Positions 8,972 through 17,709 of a DNA stretch of 64,000 bases are shown here, one piece after another. The notes below the pieces were generated by a model that ran no database searches, was not told the DNA's origin, and saw only the letters and a list, made by a program, of their open reading frames with translations. The translations under genes were made by a program, and so were the position numbers. Each line of letters opens with the position of its first letter. The first letter of the stretch is position 1. Location: NCBI GenBank assembly GCA_019234295.1, contig JAFALK010000009.1:28424-92423 (forward strand). The letters run 5' to 3'. Source of the DNA: Roseateles sp. (lineage in GTDB: Bacteria > Pseudomonadota > Gammaproteobacteria > Burkholderiales > Burkholderiaceae_C).

Positions 8972-9294
8972 GCGAACTCCTGTTGGATGCGCCGGCCGCC
9001 GACTGGCATTCCGCCGGGGTCGCCCGCGGAGCCGTGGCGCCATTGACGACGAATGGGCGCCATCGTCCGCGATGCCGGCATGAGAGCGCAATGTGCAATA
9101 TCGCCAGCCCCCAGTCATTTCGGGACATCCAAGGGTTGGTCCGCACGCGAGTCGAGCGCACAGGCGGCCCACCTCACCTCGAGTCTCGCCCTGGGAAATT
9201 CCCCGAGTTGGCGGCAGTTGACATCCAGGTGTCGAACACGGACTGGCCCAGGCTAGGTAGGATCGACCGTTGTTCGAATTTCTGGAGTCAAGAC
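8972..9294. promoter_or_regulatory. Divergent promoter region between sulfatase and thiolase
   Basis: The 323 bases between the divergent sulfatase and thiolase starts contain the 26-bp element at 9103-9128 (oriented to the sulfatase) and a GGAG ribosome site at 9284 for the thiolase. No separate gene is supported here. Confidence 0.6.
9103..9128 (-). promoter_or_regulatory. 26-bp element, copy D (sulfatase operon)
   Basis: Read on the minus strand it begins ATGTCCCGAAATGAC, then TG, and ends TGGC. It matches the other three copies at the TGTCCC block, the AA pair, GAC and the G two bases later, and diverges at one base of the final TGTC. It points to the sulfatase and maturase pair. Confidence 0.6.
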
Positions 9295-10479
9295 ATGAAC
9301 AAGCGTGATGTGGTGGTGCTGGGCGCCGCGCGCTCCCCCATCGGCAGCTTCGGCGGTTCGCTGGCCGACATCGAGCCGGCCGAGCTGGCCGGTACGGTGA
9401 TGAAGGAGGCCGTGACGCGCTCCGGCGTCGATCCCAAGTCGATCCACTACGTGACCGTGGGCAATACGCTGCCGACCGATAGCCGCTTCGGCTACGTGGC
9501 ACGCGTCGCCTCGATCCAGGCTGGGCTCCCCATGGACTCTGTCGCCATGGGCGTGAACCGACTGTGCTCCTCCGGCTTGCAGGGCATCGTCACCACCGCG
9601 CAGAACATCCTGCTGGGCGACTGCGACTACGGCATCGGCGGCGGCGTGGAAGTGATGAGCCGCGCGGCCTACCTCTCGCCCACCATGCGTTCGGGCGCGC
9701 GCATGGGCGACGTCAAGATGATTGACGCCATGACGGCCATCCTCACCGACCCCTTTGGCGTGGGTCACATGGGCGTCACCGCCGAGAACCTGGCGGCCAA
9801 GTGGGGCATCACCCGCGAGCAGCAGGACGCGCTGGCGGTCGAGTCCCATCGCCGCGCAGCCGGCGCCATCGTCGAAGGGCGCTTCAAGTCGCAGATCGTG
9901 CCCATCGTGCGCCAGACCCGCAAGGGCGAGGTGGTGTTCGACACGGACGAGCACGTGAAACCGGGCACCACGATCGAGACGCTGGCGAAGATGAAGCCCG
10001 CCTTCCAGAAAGACGGTACCGTCACCGCCGGCAACGCCTCCGGCATCAACGACGGCGCAGCCTTCTTCGTGCTGGGCGACGCAGCCGTGGCAGCCTTGCA
10101 CGGCCACAAGCCCATGGCGCGGCTCGTGTCGTACGCTGTGGCGGGCGTACCAAACGACGTGATGGGCGAAGGTCCCATCCCCGCCACGCGGCTGGCCCTC
10201 CGGAAGGCTGGGCTGCGCCTGGACCAGATCGACCTGATCGAGAGCAACGAAGCCTTCGCGGCCCAAGCGATCGCAGTCGCGCGCGGGCTGGAGCTCGACA
10301 TGGGCAAGACCAACCCCAACGGGGGTGCCATCGCGCTGGGCCACCCCATCGGCTGCTCAGGCGCGTTCATCGCCACGAAGGCGATCTACGAGCTGCAGCG
10401 CACGCAGGGGCGCTACGCGCTGGTGACCATGTGCATCGGCGGTGGGCAAGGCATCGCAGTGGTGTTCGAGCGAGTCTGA
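9295..10479 (+). CDS. Thiolase (acetyl-CoA acyltransferase)
   Basis: A 394-residue thiolase, usual length for the family. The nucleophilic cysteine is in NRLCSSGLQGI, the histidine in GHPIGCSGA and the second cysteine in MCIGGGQGIA; all catalytic residues are present. It would cleave a 3-ketoacyl-CoA with CoA, or condense in the biosynthetic direction. The ATG at 9295 is preceded by GGAG at 9284 and gives a classic N-terminus (DVVVLGAARSPIG). It is divergent from the sulfatase and convergent with the nitronate-monooxygenase-like gene. With the acyl-CoA ligase of the same island it suggests that a CoA-activated side chain or ring-cleavage product is shortened. Confidence 0.93.
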   Translation: MNKRDVVVLGAARSPIGSFGGSLADIEPAELAGTVMKEAVTRSGVDPKSIHYVTVGNTLPTDSRFGYVARVASIQAGLPMDSVAMGVNRLCSSGLQGIVTTAQNILLGDCDYGIGGGVEVMSRAAYLSPTMRSGARMGDVKMIDAMTAILTDPFGVGHMGVTAENLAAKWGITREQQDALAVESHRRAAGAIVEGRFKSQIVPIVRQTRKGEVVFDTDEHVKPGTTIETLAKMKPAFQKDGTVTAGNASGINDGAAFFVLGDAAVAALHGHKPMARLVSYAVAGVPNDVMGEGPIPATRLALRKAGLRLDQIDLIESNEAFAAQAIAVARGLELDMGKTNPNGGAIALGHPIGCSGAFIATKAIYELQRTQGRYALVTMCIGGGQGIAVVFERV

Positions 10480-10501
10480 GATCGCCCGACGCCGCCCTCG
10501 G

Positions 10502-11479
10502 TCAGGCCGAAGCGATTCGTCCCAGCCGAGCGTGAACGATGGCTCGTGCTTCCGCCATGATCCGGCCCATGAGTTCCTGGACCGTGGGCACATCGTGGAT
10601 CAAGCCCGCCACCATCCCGCAGGACCATGCACCAGCGTCCATCTCGCCGTCCTGCATGATCCGCGGGTAGACGCCCACCACCTCCTCGAGGATGTCGTCG
10701 AAGGTCACCGCGGCGCCAAGTCGGCGCTCCTTATCCAGAAGGCGCTCGACCGCCGCGTTGTTCAACACGCGCTCGGTGTTTCGCAGCGGGCGCATCACGA
10801 GCCGGGTGTCCAGCTCGCTCGCCGCGACGATGGCCTGTTTGACCTTGTCGTGAACGGGAGCCTCCTTTGTCGCGATGAAGCGCGTGCCCATGTTGATGCC
10901 TTCGGCGCCCAGCGCCAATGCCGCGACCAGCGAACGCCCATCGGCCATGCCGCCCGAGGCAACGATTGGAATACGCAATTCTTCGGCTGCGCGGGGCAAC
11001 AAGATGAAGTTGGGTACATCGTCCTCGCCCGGGTGGCCGCCGCATTCGAACCCGTCCACGCTGACTGCGTCGCACCCGATGGCTTCGGCCTTCCTCGCGT
11101 GTCGCACCGAGGTGCACTTGTGGATTACCTTGATGCCATGCTCCTTCAACGTGGCCATCCAAGGCTGCGGGTTGTTGCCCGCGGTCTCGACGATCCTGAC
11201 GCCCCCCTCGATGAGGGCCCGGATGTAGCCGGGATAGTCGGGCGTGGTCACCGTCGGCAGAAAGGTCAGGTTGACGCCGAAAGGCTTGTCGGTCATTTCG
11301 CGGCAGCGTCGGATCTCGCGGGCTAGCAGGTCTGGCGTGCGCTGGGTGAGCCCGGTGAGGATGCCCAGGCCGCCGGCGTTGGACACCGCCGATGCCAGCT
11401 CGGCCAGCCCGACGTGGTGCATGCCGCCTTGAATGATCGGATGCTCGATGCCCAGGAGTTCGGTGATACGTGTCTTCAT
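10502..11479 (-). CDS. Nitronate monooxygenase / 2-nitropropane dioxygenase family flavoprotein
   Basis: A 325-residue FMN TIM-barrel protein. Family features include the start TRITELLGIEHPIIQGGMHHVG, the glycine-rich AVSNAGGLGILTGL, ECGGHPGEDD, and the FMN phosphate-binding VASGGMADGRSL...GAEGINMGTRF. The same fold covers nitronate monooxygenases and enoyl reductases, so in this catabolic setting it may oxidise or reduce an unsaturated intermediate instead of a nitronate. The start at 11479 is the one that gives this N-terminus; a longer open frame to 11794 is not supported. It is convergent with the thiolase (22-bp gap) and divergent from the cupin gene. Confidence 0.88.
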   Translation of the reverse strand: MKTRITELLGIEHPIIQGGMHHVGLAELASAVSNAGGLGILTGLTQRTPDLLAREIRRCREMTDKPFGVNLTFLPTVTTPDYPGYIRALIEGGVRIVETAGNNPQPWMATLKEHGIKVIHKCTSVRHARKAEAIGCDAVSVDGFECGGHPGEDDVPNFILLPRAAEELRIPIVASGGMADGRSLVAALALGAEGINMGTRFIATKEAPVHDKVKQAIVAASELDTRLVMRPLRNTERVLNNAAVERLLDKERRLGAAVTFDDILEEVVGVYPRIMQDGEMDAGAWSCGMVAGLIHDVPTVQELMGRIMAEARAIVHARLGRIASA

Positions 11480-11580
11480 GCAAAGGGAGTGACTTCGTGG
11501 AGGAGTGGCCGGGGCAAGCCGGCACCGTGGCAGGCATTGAATCCGATGGAGACGCCTGCCCTCTCGGTGCAAATACTGAT

Positions 11581-11606
11581 TTGTCCCCAATAGACCGTTG
11601 CCTGTC
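11581..11606 (+). promoter_or_regulatory. 26-bp element, copy A (cupin/SDR unit)
   Basis: Starts TTGTCCCCAATAGAC, then CG, and ends TGTC at the same 26-base spacing as the other copies. It lies 75 bp before the cupin start and points toward it. The divergent flavoprotein gene starts about 100 bp to the left and could share the region. Confidence 0.65.
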
Positions 11607-11681
11607 CTGAAGTGATATCGGCGGCGGCAGGCCCGTTGCCGATGATGGGACCGTGAATTCCACAGCATCTCCCGCGCCCCC

Positions 11682-12173
11682 ATGAACGACGGCACGATCC
11701 AGTCACCGCGATCACCGATCGACCCCTGCGTCATCGACGCCGAATCGGTTCCGTGGATCCCTCTCCCCGCGTGCGGCGACGAGGTGATGGTCAAGTACTA
11801 CAAGCTTGACCCTGTCGGCGGCGAAATGGTGCTGCAGCTGCGGGCTCCTTCGGGTGCAATCGTGCCCGAGCTGCAGCACTCAGGGAGCCTGCTCACGTAC
11901 ACGATTGAGGGGCGCTGGAAGCTCGCGGGCGCTCGCTGGATCGCCGGTCCTGGCAGCGTGGTGTGCGCCCCCGCAGGAAGCCGCCACTCCCCCGCCTGCG
12001 TCGTCGGCGAGGAGTGCGTCATCACCATGCACATCGTGGCGGGAACGGTCGTGATGTACGACCGGAACGGCAGCGTGCTGGCCGTCGAGAACTGCCAGAC
12101 GGCCCTGGCGCGCTACGCCGCGTACTGCGAGCGCTCAGGCATCTTGCCGCGTGACCTCGCCACGCCTTGTTGA
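11682..12173 (+). CDS. Cupin-domain protein (dihydroxyacetophenone dioxygenase-like)
   Basis: A 163-residue single-domain cupin. The segment from about 40 to 130 follows the cupin beta-barrel pattern (HSGSLLTYTIEGRWKLAGARWIAGPG, then CAPAGSRHSPACV). Histidines at LQHSG, SRHSP and MHIVAG could bind a metal. Overall it resembles the small cupins annotated as 2,4'-dihydroxyacetophenone dioxygenase or ChrR-like; the real reaction is not established. Copy A of the 26-bp element lies directly upstream, and the SDR gene follows after 51 bp in the same direction, so the two probably form one transcript. Confidence 0.75.
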   Translation: MNDGTIQSPRSPIDPCVIDAESVPWIPLPACGDEVMVKYYKLDPVGGEMVLQLRAPSGAIVPELQHSGSLLTYTIEGRWKLAGARWIAGPGSVVCAPAGSRHSPACVVGEECVITMHIVAGTVVMYDRNGSVLAVENCQTALARYAAYCERSGILPRDLATPC

Positions 12174-12224
12174 ACCTTCCCGTCAGAAGCCAACCGGCCA
12201 GACTCTTTCAGAACGACCCGCAGA

Positions 12225-13061
12225 ATGAAAATTTCGGATTTCAAAGACAAGATTGTCGTCATTACTGGTGCAGGCTCCGGCATTGGCCGCTCGACGGCGC
12301 TGGCGTTTGCGCGACAGGGTGCCCACGTCGTGGCGACCGACATCGCGGAGCAGGCATTGATGGCTGTCGAGCGCGACATCACTGCGCTGGGCGCGCGCTG
12401 CCTGGCTCAAAGGGTGGATGTGTCGAATGCCGACGACATGCGAAGCTTTGCCGACCGTGTACGGCGCGACGTGGGCATTCCGCATGTCATCGTCAACAAC
12501 GCCGGTGTTGCCTATCTGGGCCGCTTCATCGACAGCGACCTTGAGCACTGGAGGCGCCTCATGGACATCAACGTGATGGGCGTCGTCCACGGCTGTCATT
12601 TCTTCCTGCCGATGATGATCTCGGCGGGCGGCCCGCGCCGGATGATCAATGTAGCTTCCTCGGCGGCCAACTTTCCATCCCCGTCCATGGCCGCCTATGC
12701 GGCTTCGAAGTACGCCGTAGCTGGATTCAGCGAGGTCCTGAAGATGGAGCTGTCCGAAACCGGCATCGGCGTCATCACGGTCTGCCCGGGCGTCATCAAC
12801 ACGCCCATCGCCAAGCCGAGCGGTCGCAACACCGCGCCGACATTCACCCCCGAGCAGATCGACCGGCTGCAGAACTACTACGCATCCGAGGGTTGCTCGC
12901 CCGACCGCGTCGCCGAGGCCATCGTCCGCGCCGCGCGCCGCGGCGGCGACATCGTGCTGGTCGGCCCCTATGCGCGGCTGGTCTATCACGCCCGCCGGCT
13001 GTCGCTGCGACTTGCACGCAAGCTGATGCTCGACGGCGCTCGTCGGATCGGCCTCTTCTGA
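12225..13061 (+). CDS. SDR-family NAD(P)-dependent dehydrogenase
   Basis: A 278-residue classical short-chain dehydrogenase. The Rossmann TGAGSGIGRS motif is at residues 14-23, the aspartate after beta-2 (ATDIAEQ) favours NAD, NNAGVAYLG is the structural motif, and the catalytic set is S (NVASSAAN) with Y-A-A-S-K in AAYAASKYAVAGF. It would oxidise a secondary alcohol or reduce a ketone of a hydrophobic substrate; the C-terminus has a hydrophobic, Arg-rich tail (VYHARRLSLRLARKLML) that could touch the membrane. It follows the cupin gene and is convergent with the AraC regulator. Confidence 0.9.
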   Translation: MKISDFKDKIVVITGAGSGIGRSTALAFARQGAHVVATDIAEQALMAVERDITALGARCLAQRVDVSNADDMRSFADRVRRDVGIPHVIVNNAGVAYLGRFIDSDLEHWRRLMDINVMGVVHGCHFFLPMMISAGGPRRMINVASSAANFPSPSMAAYAASKYAVAGFSEVLKMELSETGIGVITVCPGVINTPIAKPSGRNTAPTFTPEQIDRLQNYYASEGCSPDRVAEAIVRAARRGGDIVLVGPYARLVYHARRLSLRLARKLMLDGARRIGLF

Positions 13062-13091
13062 GTCTGACACCGGGCAGCGCTTCAGTACGCC

Positions 13092-14147
13092 TTATTCCAC
13101 GCTGCCCACGGGCGGATGGCCATCGGCAAGTTGCCGCTGGTATTCGCTTGGCGCCACGCCGATCACGCGTCGAAACGCGCGGCTGAAATTGGCTGAATCA
13201 CTGAAGCCCAGGTTCAGAGCCACCTGGGCCACCTTCGCCCCGGGCTCGCCCAGCAGCGCGCAGGCTCTTTCGAAACGCACCTGCTGCGCCAGATCGCGGA
13301 ACTGCAGGTTTTCCTTTTTCAGGTAGCGGTCTATCGTGCGCGACGATACATTCATGCGGCGCGCCAGTTCGGTGCGCGTGACCAGGTCGCCTTGAACCTG
13401 GCGCAGCATCATGGTCACGTAGTCGCCCCAGCCGGTTTCGCCGGCAGGCGGGCGCTGTCCAAGCGCCGTGCATTGCTTGTCAACATCCTCGACGACACGC
13501 GCGTCGGCCAACGGCAGTGGACGGTCGAGCCATTCCGCATCCATCACCACTCGCACGCCCGGCAGAGCGCGCTCCTCGAAGTGGAAGCGGACCGGGGCCA
13601 GCGCCAGGTAGCGCGTCACGTGCGGCGGCTCCGGCATCGAGAGGTAGATATCGTAGGCTGGGCTGGCATCGCCTAGCAGGAGCTGGACCTGGTTCTGGTG
13701 CGCCATGGCAAGTCCCTCGTAGTAGAAGCGCAGCGTCTCCAAGGGCATGCTGAACGATGGCGTGTAGACCACCTCGCCGCGCCGGCCGGTGCGGTGGTAG
13801 CGCATGGTGAAGGTCTCGATCATCAAGTGGTAGTGGCGCGTCACGAGCTTGAGCAGCTCGTCGATGGTGCGCACGCTGAGCATCCCGTAGCCGAGGATGT
13901 CGTGCGAATTCATCTTGATCATCCGGCCGAACTCGAACCCAAGATCGCTGCGGCCGGTGATACGCCGCACCGACGACACGAAGGCCTCGACGTCAGTCGG
14001 AAGCAACGTGGCGTCGCGCGTCCTCACGCGCTCCTCCTCGAGCCCGGCCATGAGCATCAACCTGGCGACGTCGGTGCCCTGGCGCTTCAGGGCATCGAGC
14101 AGCAGGACGATGTAGCGGGCTGGGACCCGCCTGGACGGAGCGTTCAT
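13092..14147 (-). CDS. AraC-family transcriptional regulator
   Basis: A 351-residue regulator with an N-terminal ligand-sensing domain of the arabinose-binding-like type (about residues 20-210) and a C-terminal double helix-turn-helix (LARRMNVSSRTIDRYLKKENL, then VAQVALNLGFSDSANFSRAFRR). This layout is typical of regulators of aromatic, fatty or sterol-like compound catabolism. It is divergent from the DUF1302 operon with a copy of the 26-bp element between them; three more copies precede other island genes. Because the two TGTC halves of the element are 21 bp apart in direct orientation, as in AraC sites, I infer that this protein binds it. The inducer is unknown. Confidence 0.92.
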   Translation of the reverse strand: MNAPSRRVPARYIVLLLDALKRQGTDVARLMLMAGLEEERVRTRDATLLPTDVEAFVSSVRRITGRSDLGFEFGRMIKMNSHDILGYGMLSVRTIDELLKLVTRHYHLMIETFTMRYHRTGRRGEVVYTPSFSMPLETLRFYYEGLAMAHQNQVQLLLGDASPAYDIYLSMPEPPHVTRYLALAPVRFHFEERALPGVRVVMDAEWLDRPLPLADARVVEDVDKQCTALGQRPPAGETGWGDYVTMMLRQVQGDLVTRTELARRMNVSSRTIDRYLKKENLQFRDLAQQVRFERACALLGEPGAKVAQVALNLGFSDSANFSRAFRRVIGVAPSEYQRQLADGHPPVGSVE

Positions 14148-14458
14148 GCGCTGGCTTCAGATGTGTAGTGACAGGGTCCGGAGTGATGGCACCGCAGAGG
14201 CCAGGACTCTAGTGCGCAGCTGGGCATTGCGGATGCGAGGGCTATCACTGATTTGTCCCAAATTGACAGGCGACTGTCTTTGTCAAACATCGTGTGCCGA
14301 CGAATCGGCCCGGATGATGCCTATCACCGCAATGAGCGGCGTCAGGAGCCGGCACGGGAATCGATCCTAGCCCTCTCGGGTGGTGCGAGTCCAGCGCCGC
14401 CCGGCCGCGCCGCCACGTGCACGGCTCGGTTCTTTCAATGACTACAAAGGAGACATTA
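14148..14458. promoter_or_regulatory. Divergent control region between AraC regulator and DUF1302 operon
   Basis: Contains copy B of the 26-bp element at 14253-14278. The ribosome site AGGAGA at 14448-14453 is well spaced from the GTG at 14459. No gene is supported. Confidence 0.6.
14253..14278 (+). promoter_or_regulatory. 26-bp element, copy B (DUF1302 operon)
   Basis: Starts TTGTCCCAAATTGAC, then AG, and ends TGTC. It is the copy nearest to the AraC gene and points toward the DUF1302-DUF1329-export operon. Confidence 0.68.
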
Positions 14459-16327
14459 GTGTCCCGTTTCGCTCTGAAATTTCCTCGCGGCACATGTGGG
14501 CTCCGCGCAGCCCCGATTGCGCTAGCTGCCACGGCCGCGCTGGCGGCGCTCTCTCCGGCGCGCGCAGCCGAAATCGACACCGGCAACCCCGACGTGGTGC
14601 TGCGCTGGGACAACACTCTGCGCTACAACCTCGGCGTGCGCACGCAGGCCCAAGATCCGGCCATGCTGGCCAACCCGAACTACGACGACGGCGACCGCAA
14701 CTTCGAGAAGGGCAAGCTCGTCGCCAACCGCCTCGACTGGCTCAGCGAGGCCGACCTCGTCGTCGACAAGAAGTTCGGCGCGCGCCTCAGCGGCACCGGC
14801 TGGATCGATGGCGCCTACGGCCATCTGTCCGACAGCGTCGCCGCCACCGCGAACACGCTCGACGCCAACGGCGCGCCGGCGCCGGGCCAGCTCTCGCCCT
14901 ATGCCAAGCGCTTCGCCAAGGGCCCCTCGGGCGAGCTGCTCGACGCCTTCGTGTTCGCCAACGGCCAGCTCGGCGACACGCCGGTGAGCGTGCGCGCCGG
15001 CCGCCACACTGTGTTCTGGGGCGAAGGCCTGCTCGGCGGCTCCGCCATCCACGGCGTCTCCTACGGCCAGTATTCGCTCGACCTGTGGAAGGCCCTGGCC
15101 ACGCCCGGCATCGAGCTCAAGGAACTCTATCGCCCGCGCAACTCGGTCACCGTGCAGGCCCAGCCGACCACCGAGCTGAGCCTCGCGGCCCAGGCCTTCC
15201 TCGACTGGGAAGCGGCGCGCTACCCCGAGAGCGGCAGCTACCTGACCGTCAACGACGCCCTGCTCAAGGGCGGCGATTCGCTCGTCGCCGGCCCCAACCA
15301 GCGCCTGCTGCAGACGCCGGTCGGCACGCCGTCCAAGACCGGCGACTTCGGCGTCTCGGCGCGCTGGAGCCCGCAGTGGCTCGACGGCACCGCCGGCCTT
15401 TACCTGCGCCGCACCTCCGACATCCAGCCCCAGCTCGCCGTGCTGCCGGCCGTGGCCACGGTGCCGGCCTCGGCCTGCGGAGCGCTGGGCTTCACGCCGC
15501 TGGCCGCGACGACCTGCTACATCAACCCGGCCGCCGCGACGCTGCCGCAGATCCTCTCCGGCAAGGTCGGCCAGTACGCGGCCTTCTACGGCCATGGCAT
15601 CGACATCCTCGGCCTGAGCCTGAGCAAGGAAGTCTCCGGTGTCAGCGTCGGCGCCGAGCTCAGCGTGCGCGAACACATGCCGCTGCAGAGCATCCCGGTG
15701 ACGGTGCTGCCAGCGCACCTGGTCAACCCGGCGGCCGGCCAGGTCGCGACCACGGCGCTCGACGGCGACGCCCCCGGCGCGCGCGGCAAGACCGCGCATG
15801 GCGTGCTGACCCTGATCGGCATCGTCAACAAGACGCCGCTATTCGACACCGCCAACTGGCAGTTCGAGGCGGTCTGGAACCGCTGGCTGAGCGTCGAGCA
15901 AAACGCTGCCGCCTTCAAGGGCAGCGAGACCTACCGCCACGGCGAGGACGGCGGGCTCACGCCGCTGGCCGCCGGCCATGGCGCCAACGTGGACGCGGTC
16001 ACGCGCGACTACATGGGCCTGGCGCTGAACTTCACGCCGACCTGGTTCCAGGTCCTGCCGAGCGTGGACCTGTCGCTGCCAATCAGCTGGTCGGGCGGCG
16101 CGATGGGTAACTCGGCCGTGCTCTCCGGCGGCAACAAGAACGCCGGCTCCTTCTCGCTCGGCGTGGCCGCCGACATGCAGTCCCGCTACAACCTCGCGCT
16201 GCGCTACGTGGGCTTCTACGGCGGCTACAGCAAGACCGCCACGGGCATGGTCGACGTCACCAACGGCACCAACGCCGTGCTGTCCGACCGCGGCCATGTG
16301 CTGCTGACCTTCAAGACCACGTTCTGA
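14459..16327 (+). CDS. DUF1302 family outer-membrane protein
   Basis: A 622-residue protein of the DUF1302 family, predicted outer-membrane beta-barrel. The GTG at 14459 has a good AGGAGA site 5 bases upstream; an ATG at 14438 is possible. A signal peptide ends near LAALSPARAAEID. The body has repeated amphipathic strands and typical family pieces (VLRWDNTLRYNLGVR, NRLDWLSEADLV, GRHTVFWGEGLL) and ends in LLTFKTTF with a terminal aromatic. DUF1302 and DUF1329 genes repeatedly occur together next to RND/MMPL exporters in degraders of hydrophobic compounds; a role in moving such molecules across the outer membrane is inferred, not proven. Confidence 0.88.
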   Translation: MSRFALKFPRGTCGLRAAPIALAATAALAALSPARAAEIDTGNPDVVLRWDNTLRYNLGVRTQAQDPAMLANPNYDDGDRNFEKGKLVANRLDWLSEADLVVDKKFGARLSGTGWIDGAYGHLSDSVAATANTLDANGAPAPGQLSPYAKRFAKGPSGELLDAFVFANGQLGDTPVSVRAGRHTVFWGEGLLGGSAIHGVSYGQYSLDLWKALATPGIELKELYRPRNSVTVQAQPTTELSLAAQAFLDWEAARYPESGSYLTVNDALLKGGDSLVAGPNQRLLQTPVGTPSKTGDFGVSARWSPQWLDGTAGLYLRRTSDIQPQLAVLPAVATVPASACGALGFTPLAATTCYINPAAATLPQILSGKVGQYAAFYGHGIDILGLSLSKEVSGVSVGAELSVREHMPLQSIPVTVLPAHLVNPAAGQVATTALDGDAPGARGKTAHGVLTLIGIVNKTPLFDTANWQFEAVWNRWLSVEQNAAAFKGSETYRHGEDGGLTPLAAGHGANVDAVTRDYMGLALNFTPTWFQVLPSVDLSLPISWSGGAMGNSAVLSGGNKNAGSFSLGVAADMQSRYNLALRYVGFYGGYSKTATGMVDVTNGTNAVLSDRGHVLLTFKTTF

Positions 16328-16347
16328 CCTTTTTCAGGAATCCGACC

Positions 16348-17709
16348 ATGAACCACAAGACTACCCTGTGGGCGGCCTGCCTGCTCGCGCTCGGCGCGAT
16401 GCAGGCCGGCGCCGCCGTCCCGGCCGACGAGGCCAAGCAGCTCGGCAGCAACCTCACCCGCTTCGGCGCCGAGGTCGGCGCCAATGCCGACAAGAGCATC
16501 CCCGCCTACGACGGCGGCGTCGCCGTGCCGACCGCCTACAAGAAGGGATCGGGCATTCGCCCCGATCCCTATGCCGTCGAGAAGCCGCTCTACTCGATCA
16601 AGGGCGTCGACGCCGCCAAGTACGCGGACAAGCTCACCGCCGGCACGCGCGAGCTGCTCAAGAAGTTCCCGAGCATGCGCGTGGACGTCTACCCGACGCA
16701 TCGCTCGATCGCCTTCCCCAAGTACGTGCTCGACAACACGGCCAAGAACGCCACCTCGGTCAAGACCACCGACGGCGGCCTGGGCCTTGAAGGCACCTAC
16801 GCCGGCATCCCCTTTCCCATCCCCAAGACCGGCGCGGAGGTGATGTGGAACCACGTGCTGCGCTTCCAGGGCCCGACGCAGTTCACCAAGTACGACTCGA
16901 TCAATGTGGACTCGGCCGGCAAGGCCGTTCTGGCCACCTCGGGCGAGATCTATGTGGACACCCCCTATTACGACGCCAAGCGGACGGCCGCCTCGGCCGA
17001 CAACGACGTCTACTTCCGCACCAAGATCACCTACACCGCGCCGGCCCGCCGCGCTGGCGAGGCCCTGCTGGCTCAGGACTACGTCAACCCGATGAAGTAC
17101 GGCCGCAAGGCCTGGCAATACCTCCCCGGCCAGCGCCGCGTCAAGCTTGCGCCCGATATCGCCTACGACACGCCCAACCCAGGTGCGGCCGGCGCCTCGA
17201 CCTATGACGACGCCTGGGTCTTTAACGGTGCCATGGATCGCTACGACTGGAAGCTCGTCGGCAAGCGCGAGATGATCGTGCCCTACAACGACTACAAGCT
17301 CGCCTACGCCAAGGATCCCTTCGCCGCCGCCACGCCGGGCCACCTCAACCCTGACTACGTGCGCTGGGAGCTGCACCGCGTCTGGGTCGTTGAGGCCACC
17401 CTCAAGGAAGGCAAGCGCCACATCTACGCCAAGCGCACGTTCTACGTCGACGAGGACTCCTGGTCTGCCGTAGCGTCGGATGAATACGATGCGCGCGGCA
17501 GCCTATTCCGTGCCGGATTCATCTACCTGAACTCGGCCTACGAGATTCCGACGCCCGCCACCAACGCCCAGGCCTTTTACGACTTCACCAGCGGCGGCTA
17601 CAACGTGTCCGGCCTGCTGGGCGCCTACGAGATTGGCCTGAAGTTCATCGACGCGATGCCTGCAACGCAGTGGACAGCGGACGCGCTGGCCGGCTCCGGC
17701 GTGCGATGA
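16348..17709 (+). CDS. DUF1329 family periplasmic/outer-membrane-associated protein
   Basis: A 453-residue DUF1329 protein with a clear signal peptide (TTLWAACLLALGAMQAGAAVPA). Family pieces include PKTGAEVMWNHVLRF, GQRRVKLAPDIAYDTPNP and the aromatic region around WELHRVWVVEATLKEG. The fold is beta-rich and resembles lipoprotein-carrier folds, so it may ferry a hydrophobic ligand. It follows DUF1302 by 20 bp and its stop overlaps the next start (ATGA), so these genes are co-translated. Confidence 0.88.
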   Translation: MNHKTTLWAACLLALGAMQAGAAVPADEAKQLGSNLTRFGAEVGANADKSIPAYDGGVAVPTAYKKGSGIRPDPYAVEKPLYSIKGVDAAKYADKLTAGTRELLKKFPSMRVDVYPTHRSIAFPKYVLDNTAKNATSVKTTDGGLGLEGTYAGIPFPIPKTGAEVMWNHVLRFQGPTQFTKYDSINVDSAGKAVLATSGEIYVDTPYYDAKRTAASADNDVYFRTKITYTAPARRAGEALLAQDYVNPMKYGRKAWQYLPGQRRVKLAPDIAYDTPNPGAAGASTYDDAWVFNGAMDRYDWKLVGKREMIVPYNDYKLAYAKDPFAAATPGHLNPDYVRWELHRVWVVEATLKEGKRHIYAKRTFYVDEDSWSAVASDEYDARGSLFRAGFIYLNSAYEIPTPATNAQAFYDFTSGGYNVSGLLGAYEIGLKFIDAMPATQWTADALAGSGVR